Part shown: piece after piece, positions 7,801 through 16,079 of the stretch
How the letters are laid out: the number at the start of each line of letters is the position of its first letter
Numbering within the stretch: position 1 is the first letter of the stretch
Source: Nocardioides sp. L-11A
GTDB lineage: Bacteria; Actinomycetota; Actinomycetes; Propionibacteriales; Nocardioidaceae
DNA length: 64,000 bases
Direction of reading: 5' to 3'
Assembly: GCA_029961745.1 (NCBI GenBank)
Contig: CP124680.1
Span: 868,001-932,000, forward strand
Position numbers and translations under genes: made by a program
The notes under the pieces: model-generated
Database searches by the model: none
What the model saw: the letters and a program-made list of their open reading frames with translations, nothing else
Told to the model about the DNA's origin: nothing

Positions 7801-9671
7801 ACGCCGGGGTCCTCACTGGTGCTGACCCAGATCGTGCCGGTCTCATCGACCTGCACGCCCTGGCCGCTGCCGAGACCGGTGACGGCGTTGGTCTGGGTCC
7901 AGCCGGCCCCGGTGTCGACCGCCTTGACCACCCGGGTGTAGCTGGCGACGTACACCGCTCCGTCGTCGTCGACCGTCACCTGGTGCGGGACGTCCAGGCC
8001 GCTCACCACCTGGGTCTGTGCCATGCCCGATCCGGTCGCCAGGCGGACCACGCCGCCCGAGCCGAAAGAGGTGGCGTTGACGCTGACGAACAGGTCGCCG
8101 TCGGGCGCGACGTCGATGCCGCCGAGGTTCGCGAGGAGTCCTCCGCTGTAGGTGTCGGCGATCGTGTAGCCGGCCCCGGAGGGGGTCAGCTTCAGCACCT
8201 CGCCCGGATAGCGGGTCACCCACAACGTGTCGTCCTGGCCGATCGCGATGGCGGTCACGTTGCCCACGCCGGTGGCCACGACCGTGCGGTCGTGGCCCGA
8301 TGCCGTGGGGGTCAGCCTGACGATCTCGCCGGTCTCGGAGTCGGTGACGAAGATGCTGCCGTCGGCGTCCACGTCGAAGTAGTTGGGGTAGTCCGTGCCG
8401 GTCTCGACCGGGAGCCGGGTGTCCGCGCCGGTGGTGCCGACCGGGTCGCAGGCGTTGCCCGGGGCGACGGTCACGGTGACGGTACCGGTGGCGCAGACGC
8501 TGGCCGGGCTGCCGTTGTCGCGGACGGCGTAGGAGTAGGTGTCGGTGCCGGAGAAGCCGGCCGCCGGGGTGTAGGTGATGGTGCCGTCGGCGTTGATCGT
8601 CGCGGTGCCGTGCTTGGGGTTCTTCGCGATGGTCGGGTTGGCCAGGGTGGCGTGGGCGGCGGTGACGTTGTCCAGCACCGGCGTCGTGACGGCGTTGCCG
8701 AGCGTGGTGTTCACGGTGCCGGCGACAGCGGTCAGGGAGGCGCGCGTCGCCTTCAGGACGCGGCTGTTCCCGTTGTCGACGATGTAGAGCGCCCCGTCGG
8801 GCCCGGCGGCGACGTCTGTCGGGTTGTCGAGGCCGGTGACCGGCAGCGTGGTCTGGGTCCAGGATCCGCCGGACGGAGTGAGGACCACGATCCGGTGGTT
8901 GTTCGAGTCGGCGACGTAGACCACGCCGTCCGCGTCCACGGCGAGCCCGCGCGGGTGGCTCAGGCCGGTGGTCGGGATCGTCTGGCTCGTCCAGGTCCCG
9001 CCGGTGTGCGTCGAACGCACGACCTCGCCGGGGAAGTTGGTGGAATAGACGCTGTCGTCCGGTCCGACCGCGACCCCCCACGCATCGGCGCTCGCAGCGC
9101 GGACGACTGACGTGGTCCAAGGAGAGGTCGAGGAGAGTTTCAGGATTCGACCACCGGTCCCGCCGGGTTCCGCCCAAGCCGCGACGTAGGCGTTGTCGGC
9201 ACTGTCGACAGCCACGTCCATCGGGATGGGGATACCCGTCGGTGAAGGGCTCTCCTGCTGGTAACCGGAGCCGTTCCACAGCATGCGGACGAGGTCGTCG
9301 TCCGACGAATTGACCGCCCAGACGTTGCCGGTGGTCTCGACCGCGACGCCCGTGACGTTGTGGAAGCTCCCGGGCAGGTCGATGCTGGTGTAGCCGCTCC
9401 CGGACGGGGTGAACTTCCTGACGTCGGCGTCGGGGGTCCAGTCGCCAGCGAAGACGCTGCCGTCCGCGCCGACCGCGACGGCCGTGACCAGCCACCAGCC
9501 GGTGACGACTTCCGAGACCGTGTAGTCCGAAGCGGACGAGCCGAGCGGGCCGCAGGGCTGCGTCGGCGCGGCCTGGGCGGTGGGCGCGACGGCGGCGCCG
9601 AGGCCGACCGCGACCAGTGTTCCGGTGGCGGCGACCAGTCCGGAGAGAGCGAGGTGCAGAGACTTCTTCAT
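4803..9671 (-). CDS. Giant secreted NHL-propeller/cadherin-like protein with C-terminal sortase-like domain (module 1)
   Basis: 1622 aa. A signal peptide (MKKSLHLALSG..., about 1-36) is followed by three NHL/SMP-30-like propeller regions (about 40-310, 407-672 and 769-1034; repeats of the type PRGVAVDADGNVYVAD). Each is followed by a cadherin-like Ig domain (HGTATINADGTITYTPAAGF type). Two further Ig-like domains lead to a domain near 1327-1447 (TLYGPA...YYTW) like those before anchors in actinobacterial surface proteins. The last ~150 residues resemble a class E/F sortase: TVIAGHVSDRGDRPGAFGKL with candidate catalytic His1530, and LTLVTC with candidate Cys1597. The usual Arg position is ambiguous because the end reads FHYTKNLVVTA. 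Sortases normally have an N-terminal membrane anchor and about 200-300 residues, so this fusion is unusual. ATG 9671 has a GAGAA ribosome site and starts 8 nt after the lipoprotein stop, implying co-translation. Function is inferred: surface transpeptidase or carbohydrate/peptide-binding scaffold. Confidence 0.85.
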   Translation of the reverse strand: MKKSLHLALSGLVAATGTLVAVGLGAAVAPTAQAAPTQPCGPLGSSASDYTVSEVVTGWWLVTAVAVGADGSVFAGDWTPDADVRKFTPSGSGYTSIDLPGSFHNVTGVAVETTGNVWAVNSSDDDLVRMLWNGSGYQQESPSPTGIPIPMDVAVDSADNAYVAAWAEPGGTGGRILKLSSTSPWTTSVVRAASADAWGVAVGPDDSVYSTNFPGEVVRSTHTGGTWTSQTIPTTGLSHPRGLAVDADGVVYVADSNNHRIVVLTPSGGSWTQTTLPVTGLDNPTDVAAGPDGALYIVDNGNSRVLKATRASLTAVAGTVNTTLGNAVTTPVLDNVTAAHATLANPTIAKNPKHGTATINADGTITYTPAAGFSGTDTYSYAVRDNGSPASVCATGTVTVTVAPGNACDPVGTTGADTRLPVETGTDYPNYFDVDADGSIFVTDSETGEIVRLTPTASGHDRTVVATGVGNVTAIAIGQDDTLWVTRYPGEVLKLTPSGAGYTIADTYSGGLLANLGGIDVAPDGDLFVSVNATSFGSGGVVRLATGSGMAQTQVVSGLDVPHQVTVDDDGAVYVASYTRVVKAVDTGAGWTQTNAVTGLGSGQGVQVDETGTIWVSTSEDPGVWTAAPSGSGYAAKQLYAPWGTEYATTLQVRDDAVHVSSFDQLWTFGPTTLRATDDTATTSAPRPVTTDVRANDESNVRLRDKPVIIGAPAHGTTTVNDDGTVTYTPNAGWHGTDTYRYRIGDDNNGDPSRLCDIATVTVAVTSPTGCGLLPTSAYTSRSTVISNLRQPNGIVSDANNTIWLADSGYAMVATAWGPGYTPNTIDGTGGIDPQGIAMDSVGAVYYADEGEHEIVKLTRTGYTWARTVLATDLQRPSGVAVDADGNVYFSENSSGDVHKLTPSGGSYTSSLVGSGLERPRGVAVDADGNVFVADWADEDKIVRLSPSGATYTRSVVALGLDNPYGVAVQPDGTLLVGDSGNNRVLRLIPNGSGYDQETLTVWGSSSPRWIAAMPSGDLLVTDQDAKTIVRLGRVSITAADDTASVPAPMSVFTAVRANDAKIPANPAMSLPTVVGGPANGAANVAGDGRIAYAPDHGFSGLDIVRYRVTDDETSPHVCAAADLRVTVQNVFTPGTVSTPQNTPVTTPLSGLASTNGAPLATDHIWSMGNPQHGSIAIYDVPWDRPIRVDYLPDPGYSGPDSYTLNLCDQSEPQQCADVAVQVTVGTNTVTAVDDSVVTDAATPVTTDVTGNDISASAQDLAAPTVTSAPAHGDTSVGAGGITYTPVAGFSGADSYEYQVCDTSIPTAVCDTATVDVTVTAPPGPTTAPTISVTAPAKATLKVTRNGRTKPLALTGQVTITGLHARRTTTGTATLYGPARKPSAAMCTPADAVGTVSFTPGNDRIPLPAVTVTRPGYYTWVATTSADSRNLAATQSCGAAGATTLVHRPDLGRVEVSTGYSGVRADGSTAARRIRPVKVSVPAVGLRASVETVGMRKGSMRIPADISKGGWLNGSAAPGESVGSTVIAGHVSDRGDRPGAFGKLRRARPGQVITVRTATGAAQRYRIATITTQPRAKGLGGATVSTAGEHQLTLVTCTGRVTYRNGRFHYTKNLVVTATPIG

Positions 9672-9679
9672 GGTGGTTC

Positions 9680-10240
9680 TCACTTCTCCCGGGAGACGGC
9701 GCGGACCAGGCACTGGGTGCCGTCCGGGGCGGTGAAGGCGCGCTCGGCGGTCCAGGCCTCGCTGCCGCCGGCAGGCACGGCGACGGTGGTGGCGGCGGAG
9801 TCGACGATCCGGGCCTGGGCGTCGGTGAAGAGGACCAGCACCGTCAACCTCAGGTCCTCGCCGGACCTGTTGCCGGCGGTGCCGGTGGCGGCCCAGCCGC
9901 CGTCGGTGGCCTCGCAGCCGGTGAGCGCGACCTGCTCGTAGAGGTCCGGCACGTTCTTCAGGGCCTTGCCTGTGGGCAGCTTGTGCTGGACGCCGACGAA
10001 CGTGGGCACCTTGTCCTTGGCGGGCCTGCCCAGTACCGGCTTGTCGGCCTCGTCGCCCTTCTTCTCCGACGTGCCGTCCGACTCGCTGCCCGAGCCCCTC
10101 GTCACCCCCGACGCCGGCGACAACTTGTCGGCCTCGGCGCCGTCTCCCGAGCAGCCGCTCAGAGCGAGAGCGAGCGTGAGGGCGACACCGACCGCGCCGA
10201 GAGCGCGACGGTAGGGGAGGGCATTGCGGGGAGCGCGCAT
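9680..10240 (-). CDS. Lipoprotein with FxLYD/DUF4352-like domain, partner of sortase-like module 1
   Basis: 186 aa. A signal peptide ends in a lipobox (LALSGC, Cys about 29). An acidic and Ser/Gly/Lys-rich linker leads to a compact domain (about 85-186) containing VALTGCEATDGGWAATGTAGNRSGEDLRLTVLVLF. This has the look of FxLYD or DUF4352 Ig-like domains, which follow lipoproteins in many Gram-positive bacteria. It is the clear paralog of the lipoprotein at 16080-16574 (both start MRAPR and share DLYE..ALTGC/TPTGC and the closing CLVRAVS / CVVRAVN). The start MRAPRN is chosen because the start context (GAAAG...TGCT...CCCACC before ATG) is conserved in both copies. Its stop is 8 nt before the giant sortase-like gene. 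I infer that it tethers or regulates that secreted protein at the membrane; no direct evidence shows this. Confidence 0.85.
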   Translation of the reverse strand: MRAPRNALPYRRALGAVGVALTLALALSGCSGDGAEADKLSPASGVTRGSGSESDGTSEKKGDEADKPVLGRPAKDKVPTFVGVQHKLPTGKALKNVPDLYEQVALTGCEATDGGWAATGTAGNRSGEDLRLTVLVLFTDAQARIVDSAATTVAVPAGGSEAWTAERAFTAPDGTQCLVRAVSREK

Positions 10241-10300
10241 GGTGGGAAGCAGCTTTCGTTCCGTGGTGCGGAGGACACGGACCGGCGGGTTCAGCGAACC
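10241..10300 (-). promoter_or_regulatory. Upstream region conserved between the two lipoprotein/sortase modules (copy 1)
   Basis: The 60 bp immediately before ATG 10240 align without gaps to 16575-16634, with about 48 of 60 positions identical by eye. Shared blocks include GGTTCGCT at the far end, GCCGGT and TCCGCACC in the middle, and GAAAG about 15 nt before the start. Non-coding conservation between duplicated modules points to a common promoter and leader with a common regulator, plausibly one of the flanking MalT-type proteins. Confidence 0.55.
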
Positions 10301-10353
10301 GTTGGGCCGGCCTGTCGAACAACGAACTGTCGTGAATGTTGCCTGCCGGCGGC

Positions 10354-13300
10354 TCATCCGATCGGTGTGGCGGTGACCACGAGGTTCTTGGTGTAGTGGA
10401 AGTTGCCGTTGCGGTAGGTGACGCGGCCGGTGCAGGTGACCAGGGTGAGTTGGTGGCCGCCGGTGGTGGAGGTGGCGGTGCCGGTGAGTCCCTTGGCACG
10501 CGGCTGGGTGGTCACGCTCTGGATGCGGTAGCGCAGCCGGGTGCCGTCGGCGGTGCGGACCGTGACGATCTGTCCGGGGCGGGCGTTGCGGAGCCTGCCG
10601 AAGGCGCCGGGGCGGTCGCCGCGGTCGGAGACGTGGCCGGCGATGACGGTGGAGCCGACGCTCTCGCCGGGTGCCGCGGAGCCGGCGAGCCAGCCGCCGC
10701 GGGCGGTGTTGGTGGGGATCACCATGTTCCTCTTGCGGATGCCGACCGTGTCGACGCGGGCGTCGAGCCTGATGCCGGGGATGCTGATCCGGGCGGGGCG
10801 GAGCTTGCGGCCGTGCGCCGAGGGATCGGCGACGACCCCGGTGTAGCCCGTCTTGACGGTGACCTTGGCCGGCAGCGCGGGCCGGTGGACCAGGGTGGTC
10901 GAGTCCGGCGAGCCGCACGACTGGGTGCTGGCGGTGTTGTCGCCGTCGGCGCTGGTCGAGGCGACCCAGGTGTAGTGACCTGGCCGGGTGACCCGGACCG
11001 GCGGGAGCGCCGTGGTGCCGTTGACTGGTGCGAAGGGCACGGTCGCGACGGCGGCGGCCGGGGTGCACATGCCGGGGCCGGGCTTCCTGGCGGGGCCGTA
11101 GAGGGTCGCGGTCCCGGTGATCGCCCTGCCGGCGACCCGGGTGGCGGGGTTGATGCCGGTGATGGTGACCGAGCCGGTGAGGGCCACGGGCTTGACGTTG
11201 CCGGTCTTGGTGACCTTGAGGGTGGCCTTGTCGGGGGCGTGGACGGTGAGGGTGGGTCCGCTGGTCGGGGCCGGCTTCGGCTGGACGGTGATCTTGATGG
11301 TGGCTTCGGTGCACTGCACCGGAGCCGAGGTGTCGCAGACCTGGACGGTGTAGGCGTCGTCCCCGCTGAAGCCGGGGGTCGGGTTGTAGGTCACGGCGCC
11401 CGTGTCCGGGTCGATGGTGATCGTGCCGTGGATCGGGGCCGTGACCGAGGTGGTCGCGGCCGGGTCGAGGGGCATGCCGGTGACCGTGGCGTAGTCGTCG
11501 AGACCGGTGGTGACGGGGGAGTTGTACGCCGTGGTGATCGTCGCGCCGGTGGTGAAGACGTTGTCGACGGTCACGGTGACGGTCGCGGTGTCGCATATCG
11601 GCGTCGGGTGCGACGTGTCGCAGACCTGGTAGTCGTAGGAGTCCTCGCCGGAGAACCCGGCATCCGGGGTGTAGGTGATCGTGCCTCCGGTGGCCGACGT
11701 GTTGCCGTGGGCGGGGCCCGACGACACGGTCGGGTCGCCGAGGGCCTGGCCCGAGGCGGAGGTGTCGTCGACCGTGACGTCGGTGGCGACCGCCCTTCCC
11801 ACGGTGGTCGAGGCGGTGTCGTCACCAGCCGTGACGGTGTTGGCTCCGACCGTCACCCCCATCATCAGGTCCGCGCACTGGACCGGCGCCGAGGTGTCGC
11901 AGACCTCGATCGTGTAGCTGTCGGCCCCCGAGTAGCCGGAGGTCGGGCTGTAGGTGACCGCGCCGGTCGCCGGGTCGATCGCGATCACGCCGTGACCGGG
12001 AGCGGTCACGGAGGTCACCGACGCCGGGTCGAGGGGCCTGCCCGAGGTGGTGACGTGGTCGTCGAGGGCCGTGGTGAGCGGCGTGTTCTGCGGTGTCTGC
12101 ACGTCCGGGCCGGGGAGGAAGCCGTTCCGCACGGTGATGGTGACCGCACCCGTGTCGCAGATCGGGGTCGGAGTGCTGGTGTCGCAGGCCTGGTAGTCGT
12201 AGGAGTCCTCGCCGGAGAATCCGGTGGCGGGGGTGTAGGTGATCCCGCCGGCTCCGACACTCGTCGTCCCGTGCCCGGGTCCGGAGGTGACGGTCGGGTC
12301 GTCGAAGGCCTGGCCGGATGCGGAGACGTCGTTGTCCGTGACGTCGGTGGTCACCGCGGTCACGACATCGGTGGTCGCCGAGTCGTCCACGGCCGTGACC
12401 GTGTTCGCCTCGACGGCGACGGGCACCGTGATCGTCGTGCACTCGACCGGATCGGCGGTGTCACACACCTGGACCCGGTAGGAGTCGTCGCCGCTGTAGC
12501 CGTCGTCGGGCGTGTAGGTCACTGCGCCGGTGGTGCCGTCGATCGACAGCGAACCGTGGTCCGGCGCCTGGTCCTGGGTGACTGCGGTCGCGTCCAGTGG
12601 CTTGCCCTGGGTGGTCGCGATGCCCGCGAGCGGGGTCGTCACCGGCTTGTTCTGCGGCGTGGTGACGCCGGGGCCGGCGGTGAACACGTTGGGGACCGTC
12701 ACCGTGACCTCGGCGGAGTCGCAGACGTCGATGTGGAAGTAGGCGACGATCCCGATGAACTCGGCGCTCCCCTCCAGCGTGACCCGGGTCTGGTAGACGT
12801 AGTGGTCCGTGCCGGAGAAGCCGGCCTGCGGGGTATAGGTGATCCGCCCGTCGGGCTCGATGCTCGCCGTCCCTCCGTCGGGCTGCACCGACACCGTCGT
12901 GACGGCGTCCACGCCGTCGATGCCGGTGTCGTTGGCGTGCACGTCGGTGGTCACCGGGGTCTGGAGGGTCGTCGCCGCGGTGTCGTCCTCGGCGTTGATG
13001 CCGACGGTGACCATCATCAGGATGTCGTCGTTCTCCGGGTCGGCGACGATCAGCCGCTCGTTGTCGGGCGCGACGATCCAGGTCGGCGTGCGCGCGTCCC
13101 ACCGCTGGGCCACGGTCTGGGCGTAGCCGGAGCCGTTCGGCGTCAGCTGGAGCACGCGCCGGTTGCCGGTGTCGGCCACGAGGACCGCGCCGTCGGGACG
13201 GACGGTCACGCCGATCGGCTCGCTGAGGCTCGTCGAGACCACGCTCTGGGCGTAGTCGGGTCCCGACGGCGTCAGCTTCACGACCCGGCCGTTGCCACGG

Positions 13301-16071
13301 TCGACGACGAAGAGGTTGCCGTCGGCATCGACGGCGACACCGCGCGGGTTGTCGAGGCCGGAGGCCACGAGCGAGGAGGTGTAGGCCCCGCCGGACGGCG
13401 TCAGCCGGTGGACGTGGCCGCTGCTGCGCTCGGTGAAGAAGACGTTGCCGTCCGCGTCGACGGCGACGCCGGCGGGGCGCTGGAGGTTGCCGGCGAGGAC
13501 GGTCCTGGTCGGGTAGCCGTTGTCGTCGTCCGACCAGGTGAGCTTCACGATCTCGTGGTCGCGCTCGTCGGCGTAGTAGACGTTGCCCTGCGTGTCGGCG
13601 GCGATGCCCTGGGGGTCCAGGTCCGGGCGGTCATCGATCGTCGACGGTCCGGCGCCCGGAGCCCAGGCGCTCACCTTGGCCCCGGCCGCGTCGGAGATGA
13701 AGATGAAATTCCTCGGATCGACCGCGATCCCGGTCGGCTCGACGAAGTCGCCGTCGCTGACGACGATGTCGTAGCCGTACTCCTTCGACGGGATGTCGCC
13801 GCAGCCGTCGGACGTGGTGACGGTGATGCTCACCCGGGCGACCGCGCAGACCTGCGCCTCCTCGTCGCGGATCAGGTAGTCGTAGTGGTCGGTACCGCTC
13901 CAGCCGGGCGTCGGGGTGTAGGTCACCGTGCCGTCGTCGTTGACCTCGGCGGTGCCGTGGGCCGGGGCCGCGGCGATGCTGGGCATGCCGAGCGTGGCGT
14001 TGGTCGTGTCGTTGGCACGCACGTCGGTCGTGACGGAGCCGTTCGCCCCGGCCGTGGTGGAGTCGTCCCTGGCCCCGATCGTCGCCGGGCCCAGCAGGAT
14101 GACCTCGTTGATGCTGGCGTCGGTGGCGACGACGGTCCCGTCCGGACCGACCGCGACGCCGGCCGGACCGTTGTCGTCGCCCCAGCCGGGCAGGTCCGAC
14201 TCCGTCCAGCCCGATCCCGAGGGGGTCAGCACGAGGATCCGGTCGTTCCAGGTGTCGGCGACGTACAGCCGGCCGTCGTCGTCGAAGGCGAGCCCCTCGG
14301 CGTCCTGGACCGAGCTCGTGACGGTGACGAGGTCGTGGCTGCCGCCCCCGAGGTCCTCGAGCCGCTGCACGCCGTCGGAGCTGAGGACGAACACCCGGTC
14401 CTCGTCGTCGATCGCCACATCCTGGCCGTACTCGAGACCGGTGGCGAGGACCTGCTGGCTGTACGACGAGGCCGCGCTCAGGCGCAGCAGCTTGCCGTCG
14501 GCCCCGCCGGCGTCGCTGGTGATGACGTAGAGGTCGCCGTTGGCGGCGACGTCGATGCCGGCCGCCTGGGAGAGGTCGGCTCCGGTGGCGATCGTGGCGC
14601 TGGTGTAGGTCGAGCCCGACGGGGTCAGCCGGACCACCGTCCCGGTGCTCCAGGAGGTGACGTAGAGCCTCCCGTCGCCGGCGATCGCGAGGTTGGTGAC
14701 GCCCGGCAGGCCGGTGGCGGCCACGGAGCGGACGTAACCCGATGCCGTGGGGGTGAGCTTGACGATCTGGCCGTTGTCGGGGTCGGGGACCAGGACGTTG
14801 CCGTCGGCGTCCACCTCGAGATCGCCCGGATAGTCGATCCCCGCCGGCAGGATGGTCCGGGCGTGGCCGCCGGTGGTGCCGAGCGGGTCGCAGGCGTTGC
14901 CCTGGGCGACCGTGACGGTGACCTTCGTGGTCGCGCACACGGACCCGGAGGTGTCCCGCACGGCGTAGGTGTAGCTGTCGGTTCCCGAGAAGCCGGCGGC
15001 CGGGGTGTAGGTGATCGTGCCGTTCGCGTTGACGCTCGCCGTGCCGTGCGCCGGGTTCTCGGCGATGGTGGGCGCGTCGGCCAGATCGGTGCCGTCGGTG
15101 CTGTCGTTGTCGAGCGCGTCGGTGGTGACGGCGTCGCCGGAACTCGTCGTCGCGGTGTCGGCGACGGCGTCGACCGCGACGGGGGTCAGCTTGACCACCC
15201 GGCCGTTGCCGGTGTCGGCGACGTAGATGCTGCCGCCGGCGTCGACCGCGAGGTCCTGGGGCTGGTCGAGGCCCTCGGTCGGCACGGTCCTCTGGTCGTC
15301 GGGCGCCCCGCCGATCCGGACCAGCCGGTCGTTGCCGGTGTCCGCCACGACGAGGGAGAGCACCGCGTCGGACGGGTCGAGGTCGAGCCCGCCGGGGGAC
15401 GACAGTCCGGTCGTCGGGAGCGGGTTGCCTGGGGTGTTGCCGGGGATGTTCAGCGAGCGCACCGTGTCGCCCATCGTGAAGAACAGGGTGTTGCCGGCCA
15501 CGGAGACACCGTGGACCTCGGTCGGCAGCGGGAGCGACTGCACCCCGGAGGGGGTGTAGCCGCCACCCCCCGGCGACAGCTTCGTGATCCGCTGGTGGGC
15601 GGTGTCGCCGATGAAGACCGTGCCCGTGTGGTCGACGTCGAGCGCACCGACGGTGCCGCCGAGGCCCCAGGCCACGTTCTCCTGGGTGTAGGCGCCGCCC
15701 GACGGGACGAGCTTCTCCACCCTGCCGTTGGGCCGGTCGATGCCGTAGATCGTGCCGTCGGTCCCCACCGCGAGGCCGTACGGCGCGAAGTTGCCGCCCG
15801 CGGTGGTGCGGGCGTAGCTCCCGCCCGACGGTGTCAGCTTGTCGACCTGGCTGCCGTTGCCGACGTAGACCACGCCGGCGGTGTCGACATCGATGCCACG
15901 GGGGGTGGTGAGCCCGGTGGCGATGGTCGACTGGCGGTAGCCCGACGCCGCCAGGGTGTCGCAGCCGAGGAGGGGGGCCGCGGCCCGGGCGGGCACGGCC
16001 GTCGTGGTGGCGGCGACCAGTGCGCCGCTGACGGCGAGTGCTGCGGCGAGTGCGATCCGGTAGAGCTTCAT
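10354..16071 (-). CDS. Giant secreted NHL-propeller/cadherin-like protein with C-terminal sortase-like domain (module 2)
   Basis: 1905 aa, paralog of the 4803-9671 product. Signal peptide about 1-31 (MKLYRIALAAALAVSG...). Three NHL-type propellers lie at about 34-295, 390-662 and 754-1017, the first two each followed by one cadherin-like Ig domain. After the third comes an array of six Ig-like domains (about 1019-1595), alternating between a type opening NTVTA.DD and a type opening N.FTPG..V.TPQN. Then follow the TLYGPA...YTW domain and a sortase-like domain (about 1745-1905) with candidate His1813 in AGHVSDRGD and Cys1880 in LTLVTC. The last 130 residues are nearly identical to module 1. ATG 16071 is preceded by GAGGA within TGAGGACCACC and lies 8 nt after the lipoprotein stop. 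No membrane helix is evident besides the signal peptide. It is probably exported and held at the surface through a partner; substrate unknown. Confidence 0.85.
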   Translation of the reverse strand: MKLYRIALAAALAVSGALVAATTTAVPARAAAPLLGCDTLAASGYRQSTIATGLTTPRGIDVDTAGVVYVGNGSQVDKLTPSGGSYARTTAGGNFAPYGLAVGTDGTIYGIDRPNGRVEKLVPSGGAYTQENVAWGLGGTVGALDVDHTGTVFIGDTAHQRITKLSPGGGGYTPSGVQSLPLPTEVHGVSVAGNTLFFTMGDTVRSLNIPGNTPGNPLPTTGLSSPGGLDLDPSDAVLSLVVADTGNDRLVRIGGAPDDQRTVPTEGLDQPQDLAVDAGGSIYVADTGNGRVVKLTPVAVDAVADTATTSSGDAVTTDALDNDSTDGTDLADAPTIAENPAHGTASVNANGTITYTPAAGFSGTDSYTYAVRDTSGSVCATTKVTVTVAQGNACDPLGTTGGHARTILPAGIDYPGDLEVDADGNVLVPDPDNGQIVKLTPTASGYVRSVAATGLPGVTNLAIAGDGRLYVTSWSTGTVVRLTPSGSTYTSATIATGADLSQAAGIDVAANGDLYVITSDAGGADGKLLRLSAASSYSQQVLATGLEYGQDVAIDDEDRVFVLSSDGVQRLEDLGGGSHDLVTVTSSVQDAEGLAFDDDGRLYVADTWNDRILVLTPSGSGWTESDLPGWGDDNGPAGVAVGPDGTVVATDASINEVILLGPATIGARDDSTTAGANGSVTTDVRANDTTNATLGMPSIAAAPAHGTAEVNDDGTVTYTPTPGWSGTDHYDYLIRDEEAQVCAVARVSITVTTSDGCGDIPSKEYGYDIVVSDGDFVEPTGIAVDPRNFIFISDAAGAKVSAWAPGAGPSTIDDRPDLDPQGIAADTQGNVYYADERDHEIVKLTWSDDDNGYPTRTVLAGNLQRPAGVAVDADGNVFFTERSSGHVHRLTPSGGAYTSSLVASGLDNPRGVAVDADGNLFVVDRGNGRVVKLTPSGPDYAQSVVSTSLSEPIGVTVRPDGAVLVADTGNRRVLQLTPNGSGYAQTVAQRWDARTPTWIVAPDNERLIVADPENDDILMMVTVGINAEDDTAATTLQTPVTTDVHANDTGIDGVDAVTTVSVQPDGGTASIEPDGRITYTPQAGFSGTDHYVYQTRVTLEGSAEFIGIVAYFHIDVCDSAEVTVTVPNVFTAGPGVTTPQNKPVTTPLAGIATTQGKPLDATAVTQDQAPDHGSLSIDGTTGAVTYTPDDGYSGDDSYRVQVCDTADPVECTTITVPVAVEANTVTAVDDSATTDVVTAVTTDVTDNDVSASGQAFDDPTVTSGPGHGTTSVGAGGITYTPATGFSGEDSYDYQACDTSTPTPICDTGAVTITVRNGFLPGPDVQTPQNTPLTTALDDHVTTSGRPLDPASVTSVTAPGHGVIAIDPATGAVTYSPTSGYSGADSYTIEVCDTSAPVQCADLMMGVTVGANTVTAGDDTASTTVGRAVATDVTVDDTSASGQALGDPTVSSGPAHGNTSATGGTITYTPDAGFSGEDSYDYQVCDTSHPTPICDTATVTVTVDNVFTTGATITTAYNSPVTTGLDDYATVTGMPLDPAATTSVTAPIHGTITIDPDTGAVTYNPTPGFSGDDAYTVQVCDTSAPVQCTEATIKITVQPKPAPTSGPTLTVHAPDKATLKVTKTGNVKPVALTGSVTITGINPATRVAGRAITGTATLYGPARKPGPGMCTPAAAVATVPFAPVNGTTALPPVRVTRPGHYTWVASTSADGDNTASTQSCGSPDSTTLVHRPALPAKVTVKTGYTGVVADPSAHGRKLRPARISIPGIRLDARVDTVGIRKRNMVIPTNTARGGWLAGSAAPGESVGSTVIAGHVSDRGDRPGAFGRLRNARPGQIVTVRTADGTRLRYRIQSVTTQPRAKGLTGTATSTTGGHQLTLVTCTGRVTYRNGNFHYTKNLVVTATPIG
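11280..13005 (-). repeat. Coding array of six tandem cadherin/Ig-like repeats
   Basis: Within the module-2 protein about 95-residue units recur six times. Each carries a motif like HGTTSVGAGGITYTP..GFSGEDSYDY and ends CDTATVTVTV. The paralog at 4803-9671 has only three in the equivalent place. Alternating A and B unit types suggest growth by duplication of A-B pairs, which could have happened by recombination between near-identical DNA units. Confidence 0.75.
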
Positions 16072-16079
16072 GGTGGTCC

